Positions 15,957 through 24,693 of a DNA stretch of 34,880 nucleotides are shown piece after piece (within the stretch, counting starts at the first letter, position 1; each line of letters starts with the position of its first letter). The notes under the pieces are model-generated. The model had not been told where the DNA came from. It saw only the letters and a program-made list of their open reading frames with translations, and did not search any database. The stretch spans positions 1-34,880 of the IMG/VR virus record IMGVR_UViG_3300050821_002462. One strand, 5' to 3'. Both the position numbers and the translations under genes were made by a program. The DNA comes from a virus.

Positions 15957-17669
15957 TCAGTAACCTCCACCACCACCGCTGGAGTCGAACGATCCGCCGG
16001 ACATATCCATGCTCCCGCCACCGCTGAAGTCGAAGGCGCCGGATGTATCCGTGCCGAGATCCGTCACGCCGCCGCTGCCAAAATCGGGGCCATAGCTCGG
16101 GGCATAGCCTCCGATATTCGAATAATCTGAGGTATTGATGCCGAGATCGTTGCCGTAGGTATAGACAGGTACGCCGTATCCACTCACTCCAGCGTCTGCT
16201 CCGTAGTAATAGCCAGGATCAGGAACGGACCCTCCGCCGTAGCCTCCGGTGGGTATCCCTGCTTGGTCAAGCAACTGAGATGTATAATCGCTGTTCGTGT
16301 TGAACCCCATATTGCCCAGGAGGGCATCGGACATGGTGGATGCGCCCGCGGCCGGATACCCATAGCCATTTGCCCCCGATTGAAGGATCGGAAACCCAGC
16401 CGAAGACAGATTAGCCGCCATCTGGCCAAAAGGAACGCGCCCATACGCGGTTCCAAACGGATCAGCCGCTTCCTGCGCGAAATTACCAAGCGTATATTGC
16501 GGCGGGACAAATCCGGGAGCCGGCGTGTAACCTAGTCTATTGGAGAAAACATTATTTGTTGCCGCAGTGCCGCCGCCCAGGGGGGCGCCCCCGGATGCCG
16601 CCATTCGCGCACCATCGGGAGACGTTTGCGCGAGAAAGTATAAAGCGTTACCAAGCTGGCCCATATTGCCTAGAGTCCCATTTTGCAGGGCTTGAGCAAT
16701 TTCCTGTGCGCTGGCGCCGACTTGCGATTGCGGGACTATGCGCCCAGGACCGCTAGGGGAATTCAGGTGGCCGGCAAATTGCCCCGGCGCATTCGCCTGC
16801 CCAAGAAGATCGCCATACTGGGCAAACGTAGGATTGGCAGCACGATTGGCGAGAACCGCCGCAACGGCGAACTGCCCAGCCTGACTATCTCCTGCCTCAC
16901 TCTGAATAACCTGAGCAAGCGTGTATGGGTTTGAGAAACCTCCCCCAAGATTTCCCATCATCTCGCCGGCGTTCTGGCTTGGCAGATCGGCCGGATTCAC
17001 CTGCTGTTGTTGCTGCTGCTGCCCAAACGCCTGCGCCTGCGCCGGAGACAGCCCCATAGACTCAGCCATTGCAAGTGACTGAGGCGATATCGAGCCACCA
17101 GAATCAAACGAACCTGAAAGCGCGCTAGACTGCGGCGCCTGGCCTGCGTTGAACGGAGTGCTCGAGCCTCCGCCTCCGCCGCTAAACAGTGCGCCTCCGT
17201 CGAGGAATCCCCCGCCACTACCATATGGAGAGCCGCCGCCGACCGAGCCCGGCGAGGATGGCGCTCCAAACCCGCCGGAGAGAGCCGAACCGCCGCCGAA
17301 GGCCGAGGAGCCTCCGCCAGGGAATGATCCGCCGCCGCCCTGGCCTAAAACCGTCAGCGTGCCATAGCCGGAAGACGACGGAATATAACTCTGCGGCGAG
17401 CCATAGTTAGGCGAAGATTGAGGGAATGGCGAACTTCCGGGTAGGCCAGTCCCCGCATTTGCCCCGCTTCCCCACGCAGGCGGGACAAAAGTCTCATTTC
17501 CCCATGCCGACTGAATAGGAGTGCTAAAGCCGCCCCCAAACTGATTAGGAGAACCCCCCATCTGGTTCGGGAAGCTGCCCCCGTTCCCCGCGCCGCCAAA
17601 GCCGCCCGAGCCAAATATCGACGAACCGTACCAGCCATTTGCGGGGCCGGCTGTAACTACCTGGGGCAT
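15957..17669 (-). CDS. Gly/Ser-rich virion protein with central SleB-like cell wall hydrolase domain
   Basis: 570 residues, ATG 17669. Residues 1-245 and about 400-570 are low-complexity Gly/Ser/Tyr sequence (FGSGGFGGAGNGGSF; ending DSSGGGGGY). Between them, from residue 247, NPYTLAQVIQSEAGDSQAGQ and FAVAAVLANRAANP match the opening of the Hydrolase_2/SleB fold, with candidate catalytic Glu259 and a following LLGQANAPGQF. SleB-type enzymes cleave peptidoglycan. Located between portal and scaffold, it may be a virion-borne hydrolase with flexible arms; an internal-core or adhesion role is also possible. Confidence 0.7.
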   Translation of the reverse strand: MPQVVTAGPANGWYGSSIFGSGGFGGAGNGGSFPNQMGGSPNQFGGGFSTPIQSAWGNETFVPPAWGSGANAGTGLPGSSPFPQSSPNYGSPQSYIPSSSGYGTLTVLGQGGGGSFPGGGSSAFGGGSALSGGFGAPSSPGSVGGGSPYGSGGGFLDGGALFSGGGGGSSTPFNAGQAPQSSALSGSFDSGGSISPQSLAMAESMGLSPAQAQAFGQQQQQQQVNPADLPSQNAGEMMGNLGGGFSNPYTLAQVIQSEAGDSQAGQFAVAAVLANRAANPTFAQYGDLLGQANAPGQFAGHLNSPSGPGRIVPQSQVGASAQEIAQALQNGTLGNMGQLGNALYFLAQTSPDGARMAASGGAPLGGGTAATNNVFSNRLGYTPAPGFVPPQYTLGNFAQEAADPFGTAYGRVPFGQMAANLSSAGFPILQSGANGYGYPAAGASTMSDALLGNMGFNTNSDYTSQLLDQAGIPTGGYGGGSVPDPGYYYGADAGVSGYGVPVYTYGNDLGINTSDYSNIGGYAPSYGPDFGSGGVTDLGTDTSGAFDFSGGGSMDMSGGSFDSSGGGGGY

Positions 17670-17723
17670 CGTTTAGCCGTGGACCTTCTCGCGAACAAGC
17701 AGGAATTTAGCCATTTTCACTGA

Positions 17724-17969
17724 TCATTGGCCGCTCGCGGAGGGCGCGGGCGCGGGTGCCCTAGCGGCTGTTCGTCGCGCGACTTCTCGGACACTCAATA
17801 GTAGCCGTTCGTCGCGCGACTTCGTGTCCATGACATAGTCATATGCGTCGGCTGAACCTACCCACCACCGCTTTGTGGTCGTTGTCGTCCCATTATGGAA
17901 ACTGTCGAGAATATCGCGTGCATGGCGAAGGCTGCCTACGACCTTGGCCAACGCCTCGAGTTCGCTCAT
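17724..17969 (-). CDS. Small hypothetical protein after portal (81 aa)
   Basis: ATG 17969 overlaps the portal stop (ATGA). Helical N-terminus (LEALAKVVGSLRHARDILDS), a Thr run (NGTTTTTKRWW) and an Ala/Pro C-terminus. Coupled to portal; role unknown. Confidence 0.65.
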   Translation of the reverse strand: MSELEALAKVVGSLRHARDILDSFHNGTTTTTKRWWVGSADAYDYVMDTKSRDERLLLSVREVARRTAARAPAPAPSASGQ

Positions 17970-20257
17970 GATCCGCTTCCTGCGGGCGTGGGCGCATTGG
18001 CCTGCATATTGGCCTCATGCTCCTGCTGTGCTGTGGCCATGGCCATCTCGTGCTCCTGCTGCGCCGACTGAGACTGGCCTTCAATGTCAGACCGATTGGC
18101 GTCGACGATCGATTGCAGGCCGACCGAATGGCTCTCAGCCATCAATTCATGCTGCATTTCCGCCTTTTGCCGCGGGGTCAGCGTCAGCCTCTCAATCGCC
18201 TCGATCTGAGCCTTCATCCGGTCGGTTTCCGCCCGGTGGGCCTCGATATCGCGCTTTTCGTCCTTGCCCTTGAGGGCGATTTCCTTAAGGGCCAGCTTCT
18301 GCACGAGCTCGGCATTGAGCGATGCGAGTTTCTGCGCCTGCGCCTGGAGCGCCTGCAATTGATGCTGGAGGCCCATAACCTGCGGGTCTTTGGCGTCATC
18401 GAATAAGTAGGGTTTGAGGGCCTTGATCTCCTTTTGCAGGCGCTCTTGGATCTTCTCCGCACCTGGGAAATCGCCGTACTTGAACAGAAGATCGCCAATT
18501 ACGCCCGCCAATTGCATGTTTTGCTGCAAAATCATTGACATCGCGCCCCAGGCTTCCTGCCGCTGGGTCGCGTAGTCAGGGCCCGGGTCGGATACGCACT
18601 CATATTCCCCAAGCGAGGGGTTGAAGGCGAGCCGGATCGCCTCCTCGTCGTCCTTTTCTTGTTTCAGCTCCTCGACCGGCGTCTCAAGCGTCGGATCGAT
18701 GCTGATCCAGCGCTTGTCGCCGTCCTCGTCCATCACCTGAAGGGCGCGTTTGGTGTCGTAAATCTTCGGAATGAGGTCGATTAGCTGCGTTCCGACATTC
18801 CGAAGCATATCTCCCTGATGCTCCGGGAAATGATAGGTCGCGGTGTCGCCTTGTTGCTGTCTTTCACCAATCGCCTTGCCGGATGCGGCCGATTGCGTGT
18901 CATTTTCCCCCATCTGGGCCTGAAATTGCCCGGAAATCATCATCATCTGTCGTTCAGTGGACTCCAATAGCTGGATAACGACCGGATTTGGCTGCGGCGG
19001 CGGGATCTTCTGCGGCGGATCGATGCGCTGAAGCTCGCTAGGAGCCTCATCGTCGACGTCGTTATAGGTCATCACCGCGTAATTCTTGCGGTTACCGTCC
19101 TTCCACTGCTCCTGCCCCTCAGTCGCCCTCGCCGGGGCGAGCCATTGGCTCTTTGTCGCGCTCCCAGCGTACTCAGCCGCGCTCGAGGCTGCATAGTTCA
19201 GTAGGTGCTGGGCATTGATCAGGGGCCTCGTATGGCCCTTGCGGTCCAACGTCCCATCGATCACCAGTTCCCGGCCGACGCACCTTGAGATGGGGATGTA
19301 CTTTCCCGCCCAAGGGCCTCTCTCAACGATCTTATTACCGGCAATCATAAACCATTCGACCTTCGGATTGAAAACCTTGCGGGTTTTCCCGTCAATCCGG
19401 CTATTTTTGATGTCATCCATCAGGGCGTCAAACAGTTCCTGGCCGCTTTCCTCTTTGATCTCCGAGGCCAGTTTTTCGATATATTCGCCACTCTCGTCCT
19501 GACGAAAGGCAACTAGCGTATCTGGCCGATCGCTCTTGCGATGATATTTGCAAAGAAGGATTTCCTTGTCGGATATCCACTCCTCCATATCCGTCGCATT
19601 GACGAGCGGCGAAGTTCCGACTTGATCTGCGTATTTTGGATATTTACGCTTGAACTGCTTGCGGCTCATCCTCTCGAATTCAAAGCCAAAATTGGCGTCT
19701 AATCCGTCCGGCTCAGTGATCCATGGATCTAGATAAACCGCAGTGGGATCGCGCGCCGCCTTGAGATAAATGTCCTGATCGAAAGAGCGCTCAGATACAT
19801 GTTTGGTTTCGATTATGATGTAGCCGATCCCGCCATCGACCTGCTGTTCGGCAACCTTGCGCCGATGCGTCTCAAACCGGGAGATGTTCTGAATGCGGCG
19901 GACAATGCTCTGATAAACCTCGGCTGACTTGTACGACGCGACGCCGCCCATCGGCTTGATTTTGATGCCATAGCCGTTTTTCATCATCTGGTTGATGATG
20001 AGATCGTTATGCACCCGCGTATTGTTGATCGTCAGGCATGGCATATCCTGCCCGTCCCGATCCTCGTAAAGCCCTTTTTCCCATTGCCATTGGTTGCGGG
20101 GATCGCCGTTAGCGAATTTGATGTCCTCGCGCGCCCTCTCGTCCTCGACGCCCTGCCATTCCTTGCAGGCCTTCCAGCGCTCGACGGCTTCGCGGATGAT
20201 GCCGTCGTCGCTATCGGTGTCCGTGTCGTCCTGGGCGACGCCGTCCGCGTACAGCAT
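17966..20257 (-). CDS. Portal protein, P22 gp1-like
   Basis: 763 residues (P22 portal is 725). ATG 20257, directly after the methyltransferase stop. Typical N-terminus: FANGDPRNQWQWEK, LTINNTRVHNDLIINQMMKN and a following PMGGVASYKSAEVYQSIVRR. A central DPTAVYLDPWI segment and a long helical Gln/Ala C-terminal barrel (LQHQLQALQAQAQKLASL) also match. Forms the dodecameric ring through which DNA is packaged, with TerL docking below and gp4-like adaptor outside. Confidence 0.9.
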   Translation of the reverse strand: MLYADGVAQDDTDTDSDDGIIREAVERWKACKEWQGVEDERAREDIKFANGDPRNQWQWEKGLYEDRDGQDMPCLTINNTRVHNDLIINQMMKNGYGIKIKPMGGVASYKSAEVYQSIVRRIQNISRFETHRRKVAEQQVDGGIGYIIIETKHVSERSFDQDIYLKAARDPTAVYLDPWITEPDGLDANFGFEFERMSRKQFKRKYPKYADQVGTSPLVNATDMEEWISDKEILLCKYHRKSDRPDTLVAFRQDESGEYIEKLASEIKEESGQELFDALMDDIKNSRIDGKTRKVFNPKVEWFMIAGNKIVERGPWAGKYIPISRCVGRELVIDGTLDRKGHTRPLINAQHLLNYAASSAAEYAGSATKSQWLAPARATEGQEQWKDGNRKNYAVMTYNDVDDEAPSELQRIDPPQKIPPPQPNPVVIQLLESTERQMMMISGQFQAQMGENDTQSAASGKAIGERQQQGDTATYHFPEHQGDMLRNVGTQLIDLIPKIYDTKRALQVMDEDGDKRWISIDPTLETPVEELKQEKDDEEAIRLAFNPSLGEYECVSDPGPDYATQRQEAWGAMSMILQQNMQLAGVIGDLLFKYGDFPGAEKIQERLQKEIKALKPYLFDDAKDPQVMGLQHQLQALQAQAQKLASLNAELVQKLALKEIALKGKDEKRDIEAHRAETDRMKAQIEAIERLTLTPRQKAEMQHELMAESHSVGLQSIVDANRSDIEGQSQSAQQEHEMAMATAQQEHEANMQANAPTPAGSGS

Positions 20258-20983
20258 CTATAGCCCTAACCCAAGCCGCCGCTCGATACCTGCGATGTAT
20301 TCCGCTTCGCGCTCAATCCCGATGGATGAGCATCCGAGATTCCTAGCCGCGACTAGCGTGCTGCCAGAGCCAGCGAACGGGTCAAGGACCGTCTCGCCCT
20401 GAGATGCGACAACCGAAATGAGCGCACCCATAAGGTCAAGCGGCTTTTCAGTCGGGTGGCCGCCATGTCGAATGGGCTTGAAAGAAAGAACGTTGCCCAC
20501 ATCCCTCCGACGAGGAGGAGAGCCGACTCCCTTAGTGAAGTGAAGGATCATCTCGTGCTGATTGCGGAAGCACGACCCCATGCCGAAATACGTCTTGTCC
20601 CAAATAAGCAATCCGGCATGGCGCAAATCAGCGCTCTCAATTGCCCCAGCGAGCGCCGGCATCATGCGCCAGTCTATGAAGCATAGGACATGGCCGCCAG
20701 GCTTAAGGAGACGCTGCCATTCGACGGCGCACGTCCGCATAAGCCATACGAAGCCGTTCGTCGTTAGGCTGTCGGTCCCGAACCACGCAGTGTCTTCAAC
20801 GCCGCGTGTCATTGACTTTCTGAGGCCCTTTGCACCTTCTCTGCGCGTCCCGCTGGAATACGGCGGATCGGTCACAACCGCATCGATTGATTTGTCGGCA
20901 AGCGACCGCATTACATCGAGGCAATCGCCCCGATTGAGCCTTATCTCAACCAAAAGGAATGCCCCGCCTAGTGCCGCATCCAT
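20258..20983 (-). CDS. DNA methyltransferase, beta-class N4-cytosine/N6-adenine type
   Basis: 241 residues from ATG 20983, overlapping the TerL end by 16 nt; a TTG at 20953 is an alternative. Catalytic motif IV TDPPYSSG (38-45) comes first, and the SAM-binding motif DPFAGSGST (201-209) last, preceded by HPTEKPLDL (176-184): the order of beta-class enzymes. A transfer of a methyl group from SAM to an exocyclic amine in DNA is expected. Insertion between TerL and portal suggests cargo placed in the late operon, so virion-bound DNA may be modified before packaging. Target sequence cannot be read. Confidence 0.85.
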   Translation of the reverse strand: MDAALGGAFLLVEIRLNRGDCLDVMRSLADKSIDAVVTDPPYSSGTRREGAKGLRKSMTRGVEDTAWFGTDSLTTNGFVWLMRTCAVEWQRLLKPGGHVLCFIDWRMMPALAGAIESADLRHAGLLIWDKTYFGMGSCFRNQHEMILHFTKGVGSPPRRRDVGNVLSFKPIRHGGHPTEKPLDLMGALISVVASQGETVLDPFAGSGSTLVAARNLGCSSIGIEREAEYIAGIERRLGLGL

Positions 20984-22434
20984 CCGGTTCCGAGCGACTT
21001 GGGAGAACGATCCCCGATCGTTGGAATCTTGCCGGTCTGGGCTTTCATCTGGTCCCTCGGGTGCCTGTACCCAGAGGCAAAAGTTCGCGCCGCATCGGCC
21101 CCGTGGCTCGCCCAATCGTGTTTTGGAGCATCACGGAACATCTTGAGTTTATCGTCCCATTCCCGATGGTAGGAAGACAGCGCGTCTATGCCGCGCTCGC
21201 AGCGTTTTTCGTCGATATATGCGGCGTCCAAAATACGCCTGAAAGCGTTTATCCCGTCGTTTACGTTCCCGCTTTCGACAACCTTGGGCGTTACGCCAAG
21301 GCGGCGCATCGTATTGACTCGGTTCCCGTCAGGGTTCCCAAGCTGCTGATGCGCTAAGTCATGCGGGAAATAGTGCGTCCCGTAGATCCAGCGATGCTCT
21401 TTTCTCTTGTCCTCGAGCACCTGCGCATAAAACGCTAAATCGGTCGGGCCGGCCGCCTCATAGTAATCTACGAATCGGTACTCTCGTCCAGCAACCTGAA
21501 TAAACCAAATGCCAGTAGAGTCGGAAGCGCCAAGATCCCAGCTAGTATGCACCAGATTGCCGCGGTCGATAGGAACAGAGCAAATGCGCCCTTCGCTGCG
21601 CATTCTCGTAATGGCCGCGCCATAGTACGAACCGAGAAGCGCCGCTTCGAATGAGCAGAAATACTCCTGATCGAAGAACGAGCGGCCTTCGTCGGCTCCA
21701 TATTCATGCTGCATCTCGCGCAATTCAGAGGCTAGTTCATCCTCCGAAAAGACTCCCGTCTGCTTCGCAGTCAGGACTTCCGCGAACCAACTTGGCTCGC
21801 TACGCGCAAGGGTCAGCGTTTTCTTGGCGTGGTTGTTTCCGCGGGGAGTGGTAATGAAGAGAGCCCATCCTCCATTCTCAGCAAGGATTGGCCGGAGAAA
21901 GGCCCACGCATTAGGGTCAGCAATAGCCCATTCGGATAGGACGATTCCCCTTGGAGCCGCGCCCACGAGGCTGTCGTAATTGTCTGATCCGACAACTCGC
22001 CATAGACTTCCGCCTGTGAGGCGGATCGCCATTTCCTGCTCGCGGGTTGATTCCCTAAACTCTTTCGGAAATGCTTGGTCAATCCGGCGCAATCCTGTGT
22101 GGCTATTGACCGCATCCCAGATCACCTTGCGGCCCTGAGAGGCCTCCGGCAGCATATGCCAGTATTCGCCCGTCTGGGCGATCGCCTGTTCGGCCGTCCA
22201 GTTCAGCGCCAAGTCGTCCTTGCCGCTGCGCCGATGCCAGATCGCGCAGGCCCGCTTGCCGCCACCTTGCAGATAGTCCCACAGGGGTTGCTGATAGGGT
22301 CTTGGCGTCCAGTTGCGGAGCTCCCGGAGCCGAGTCAGCTTGCGCTGAAGCAGCAACTCCGGGAGTAAGAGCGCATCAAGTTGTTCGGGGGAGGGGACGA
22401 ACTCGATGAGGCGCTCTATTTCTAATGCGTTCAC
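20968..22434 (-). CDS. Terminase large subunit (TerL)
   Basis: 488 residues, GTG 22434 (GTGA overlap with the upstream small gene). ATPase: Walker-A-like HRRSGKD (67-73), Walker B GIVLSEWA with Glu168, coupling motif TTPRG (196-198 region). Nuclease: SWDLGASDS with Asp300 and C-terminal SHGADAART with Asp447, the RNaseH-like metal site. TerL packages DNA through the portal and cuts the concatemer. It leads the classical head gene order. Confidence 0.9.
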   Translation of the reverse strand: MNALEIERLIEFVPSPEQLDALLLPELLLQRKLTRLRELRNWTPRPYQQPLWDYLQGGGKRACAIWHRRSGKDDLALNWTAEQAIAQTGEYWHMLPEASQGRKVIWDAVNSHTGLRRIDQAFPKEFRESTREQEMAIRLTGGSLWRVVGSDNYDSLVGAAPRGIVLSEWAIADPNAWAFLRPILAENGGWALFITTPRGNNHAKKTLTLARSEPSWFAEVLTAKQTGVFSEDELASELREMQHEYGADEGRSFFDQEYFCSFEAALLGSYYGAAITRMRSEGRICSVPIDRGNLVHTSWDLGASDSTGIWFIQVAGREYRFVDYYEAAGPTDLAFYAQVLEDKRKEHRWIYGTHYFPHDLAHQQLGNPDGNRVNTMRRLGVTPKVVESGNVNDGINAFRRILDAAYIDEKRCERGIDALSSYHREWDDKLKMFRDAPKHDWASHGADAARTFASGYRHPRDQMKAQTGKIPTIGDRSPKSLGTGWMRH

Positions 22435-22529
22435 CCACCAGCCGCCTTGCGGCCCGTATAGCTTCCGAGCGCTGCCGCGGCCGCCATGAGGGCAGACAAC
22501 GCCACAACCAAAGAGACGAAACAGATCAC
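22431..22529 (-). CDS. Small membrane protein (32 aa), GTG start
   Basis: Frame from GTG 22529 (GTGA overlap with the upstream stop) to TGA 22431 (GTGA overlap with TerL). One hydrophobic helix (VICFVSLVVALSALMAAAAA) and a basic tail (GRKAAGG). Double coupling is the main evidence. No basis to call it a holin. Confidence 0.55.
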   Translation of the reverse strand: MICFVSLVVALSALMAAAAALGSYTGRKAAGG

Positions 22530-22726
22530 CGAGGCTTCCCGGCTAGTGGGACCGAGCAATTCTCGGGCATGGGGGGCTTCGTGCCGCCCGGGTTCGAATT
22601 GCCCGCCGACTCGGAGGGCTTCATGTTGCCGTAGCCGGACTGGTTGTTGAGCGCCATCGACGTTCCGGAGGTTCCCCTCTGAGTGCCGATCGAGTTCGCG
22701 CCGTCGTAGTTCATCTTACGTGCCAT
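22526..22726 (-). CDS. Small disordered hypothetical protein (66 aa)
   Basis: ATG 22726 with AAAGGATAAG upstream. Gly/Asn/Ser/Pro-rich throughout (GTQRGTSGTSMALNNQSGYG). Lies just before TerL where small terminase often sits, but has no helical DNA-binding core, so I do not call it TerS. Confidence 0.6.
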   Translation of the reverse strand: MARKMNYDGANSIGTQRGTSGTSMALNNQSGYGNMKPSESAGNSNPGGTKPPMPENCSVPLAGKPR

Positions 22727-22766
22727 TGCCTTATCCTTTCAGTTTGGTTTGAATTTGGCAGTCGAC

Positions 22767-23129
22767 TTATGGTGTCGTCGTCCCGGTGCCGGCTGGATAA
22801 GTCTGGGCCACGCCCGCCGCAATAAGCGCAAGGCTGAACGTATTGCCGCTCAACCCAACCACTTGCAGCGCGGCATCGTTAAGCGAAACGCCACCAACCC
22901 AACCGGATGGAGACACTACGCAGTTAAACATGACCGTCCCTGCGGGAGCGGCCGATGCCAGACCAGACGATACTACCGTAGGGGTGCATACCGTCCCAGT
23001 AGATGCCGGCCCCGTGAGTGTGAAACTAGGTACCGTGAACGTCGCCGCTTGAGCCTGAATGGGCAGGCCCAAGAAGCACAAGGCTAGAAGCAGGGCAGGA
23101 AGTCCCCACTCGATAGGCGAGTGGCTCAT
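22767..23129 (-). CDS. Exported hypothetical protein with signal peptide (120 aa)
   Basis: I choose ATG 23129 (MSHSPIEWG) over an earlier in-frame start because it places LPALLLALCFLGLPIQAQAA as a signal peptide with likely cleavage after AQA. The mature part is Thr/Ser/Val-rich and beta-like, with two Cys (GTVCTPTVV, MFNCVV). Seven bases after the preceding gene. Possibly displayed on the host surface or periplasm; function unknown. Confidence 0.6.
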   Translation of the reverse strand: MSHSPIEWGLPALLLALCFLGLPIQAQAATFTVPSFTLTGPASTGTVCTPTVVSSGLASAAPAGTVMFNCVVSPSGWVGGVSLNDAALQVVGLSGNTFSLALIAAGVAQTYPAGTGTTTP

Positions 23130-23136
23130 GCCAGGG

Positions 23137-23733
23137 TTACGGTCCAGTAGCGGTCGGGATCGGCTGCGGAACCGTGGTCGTATGTGTGAGGTCGAGGGTG
23201 ATCGCCTTCGGTGTCGTATCGGCGACGATATCCACAACCTGCACAAAGGCCGTAAGCCCAGCGCTATCGCTGACGGTGATGAATAGGTCTGGCGCGGCCG
23301 GCGAGGCAGGGTTCGCGTGGGCCTGAACCAGGGCGCTGATGCTCACCGAGGAGCCATTGATGACTGCGTTGAGGCTCGCGGGGATGCTCGACACAACCGA
23401 GAACACGTCCCCCGCGGGAGCCGGCACTGGCTGTCCAGCCGCGTCGTCGACAAGGATCGGAATCGTCTCGATCACGTCGTTTGCAAGTTCCAAGTTTGCC
23501 ATGATTTTTCCATTCCTAGTTATGGTGGGGAGGGCTAGGCGAATGCTTATTGGTACAGGTGGGGGCGGTGACTCTACCGCCTTCGCTATGGCCGCCGTTG
23601 CGGCTTCTATCCCAGCCAGGATCGGCTGTTGACTTGCCATCGACGATGCGATGCTCGCCAATGACGTTGACAGGCTGTTGAACGTGGCCTTCGTTGGCGC
23701 ATCCAGTTGGATCTGTATTGGAAACGACGCCAT
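23137..23733 (-). CDS. Hypothetical protein, helical N-terminus plus beta-rich C-terminus (198 aa)
   Basis: Start ATG 23733 (MASFPIQIQLDAPTKATFN), 14 nt after the upstream stop; a longer frame overlaps that gene. Residues 15-55 form a Ser/Ala helix region, then a beta-sandwich-like part (LANDVIETIPILVDDAAGQP; ending TTTVPQPIPTATGP). An internal ATG at 23502 with AGGAATGG before it could give a short second product of the C-terminal domain. Not recognised. Confidence 0.6.
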   Translation of the reverse strand: MASFPIQIQLDAPTKATFNSLSTSLASIASSMASQQPILAGIEAATAAIAKAVESPPPPVPISIRLALPTITRNGKIMANLELANDVIETIPILVDDAAGQPVPAPAGDVFSVVSSIPASLNAVINGSSVSISALVQAHANPASPAAPDLFITVSDSAGLTAFVQVVDIVADTTPKAITLDLTHTTTVPQPIPTATGP

Positions 23734-23747
23734 CACGAAGATTATGG

Positions 23748-24392
23748 TTAGACCTTGAACCACGCATTTGCCGCGGCGCCGTAACGGTACTTGAACGCCG
23801 TGCCGGCTGTGCATGCCGCGGCGCTGAATGCGGGCTTCAGTGTGGTTGAGGCCGGGGCCGCGTTTGCCGCGATCGTCAGGTTGCCGACCGTTGTCTGCGT
23901 GCAGACCACGACCGCGAACTGGCCTTCGACCGGATTGGCAGGCAATGTGATCGTGTAGGCCGAGGCATCGGTCCCGTCGACCATCAGATACACAACGCCC
24001 GGGCCCATGGTCGTGCTAGCGACCGTGGTCAGGTCGACGACCCCTCCCTGCGCCAACTGTGGAAGGCTCATGAACGCGGTCTGGGTTGGGCCCGCCGATG
24101 CCCCGCCGGCCGAAGCCGACGTGCCAGGCGTGAACAGGTCGACGATCCCAACCTCGGTCCCGCCAAACGTGCTGGGGCCGGCCGGAACTGTCTGGGCGCA
24201 GATTGAGCCGGTCGAGCCTTGGCCAGTGCCGGTGATACCGCCGAGGCTGCCCGTCCCGGTGACTGTGGACGCGCAATAGGAGGGATAGCCAATGCCTGGG
24301 AGGGTCTGGAAAGAGCCGCCGGCAAAGGCATTCGAGGAGGCAAGGATAGCAGCGCCGGCCAGCAGGCCGAGCGCGATGGCAGTGCGCTTCAT
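23748..24392 (-). CDS. Exported beta-rich protein with signal peptide (214 aa)
   Basis: ATG 24392 with GGAG nine bases upstream. A clear Sec signal peptide (MKRTAIALGLLAGAAILASS, then NAFA) and a Gly/Thr/Ser-rich mature part. The last 60 residues (TLTLPANP-like TITLPANPVEGQFAVVVC; ending AAANAWFKV) resemble the C-terminal module of the 135-aa structural protein at 9940..10347. Signal peptides are unusual in a phage late operon; may act at the host envelope. Confidence 0.65.
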   Translation of the reverse strand: MKRTAIALGLLAGAAILASSNAFAGGSFQTLPGIGYPSYCASTVTGTGSLGGITGTGQGSTGSICAQTVPAGPSTFGGTEVGIVDLFTPGTSASAGGASAGPTQTAFMSLPQLAQGGVVDLTTVASTTMGPGVVYLMVDGTDASAYTITLPANPVEGQFAVVVCTQTTVGNLTIAANAAPASTTLKPAFSAAACTAGTAFKYRYGAAANAWFKV

Positions 24393-24492
24393 GGTTTCAT
24401 TCTCCGAGGGGACGAGCTGGACCGCGCACTGAACGCAGCGCGTTTTACGCTTTAGGGGATGGGTGGGATGCCGCTACGCTGGCAAGCCCTGA
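24393..24492 (-). other. Intergenic stretch with 12-bp inverted repeat arm
   Basis: 100 nt without a gene. Contains AACGC-AGC-GCGTT (24432-24444) and TGCCGCTACGCT (24469-24480), whose exact reverse complement lies at 24562-24573 inside the upstream gene. Also holds the ribosome site for the exported protein. No terminator U-tract. Confidence 0.35.
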
Positions 24493-24693
24493 TCACTCAG
24501 GGTTCACGCTCACCACCTGTCGGAGTACCCACTCTCCGGCCGGATGAGACGCTGTCCAGCGAGCGTAGCGGCAAACTGAAAAAGGGGGCGGCCCTGGTTT
24601 CCACTCGGGAAAGAACTTCCACGCCTGATAAATTCTTCCGGCGGGCGTCCGCACGAACCAATGCCCCCTGTAGTAAAACAGCCTGAGATTCAT
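24493..24693 (-). CDS. Small aromatic-rich hypothetical protein (66 aa)
   Basis: ATG 24693 directly follows the upstream TGA. Trp/Tyr/Arg-rich (RLFYYRGHWFVRTPAGRIYQ; AWKFFPEWKPGPPPF), which favours this frame over the alternative four bases away. Second gene of the late operon. Role unknown. Confidence 0.6.
   Translation of the reverse strand: MNLRLFYYRGHWFVRTPAGRIYQAWKFFPEWKPGPPPFSVCRYARWTASHPAGEWVLRQVVSVNPE

Noticed and set aside
17673-17714. 13-codon leftward frame (MAKFLLVREKVHG) before the SleB-like gene
   Set aside because: Too short to distinguish from chance, no overlap coupling; could be a leader peptide but unsupported.
15364-22529. The two single-helix membrane proteins (15364..15468, 22431..22529) as holins
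   Set aside because: Shorter than usual holins, no endolysin or spanin beside them, and no dual-start motif.
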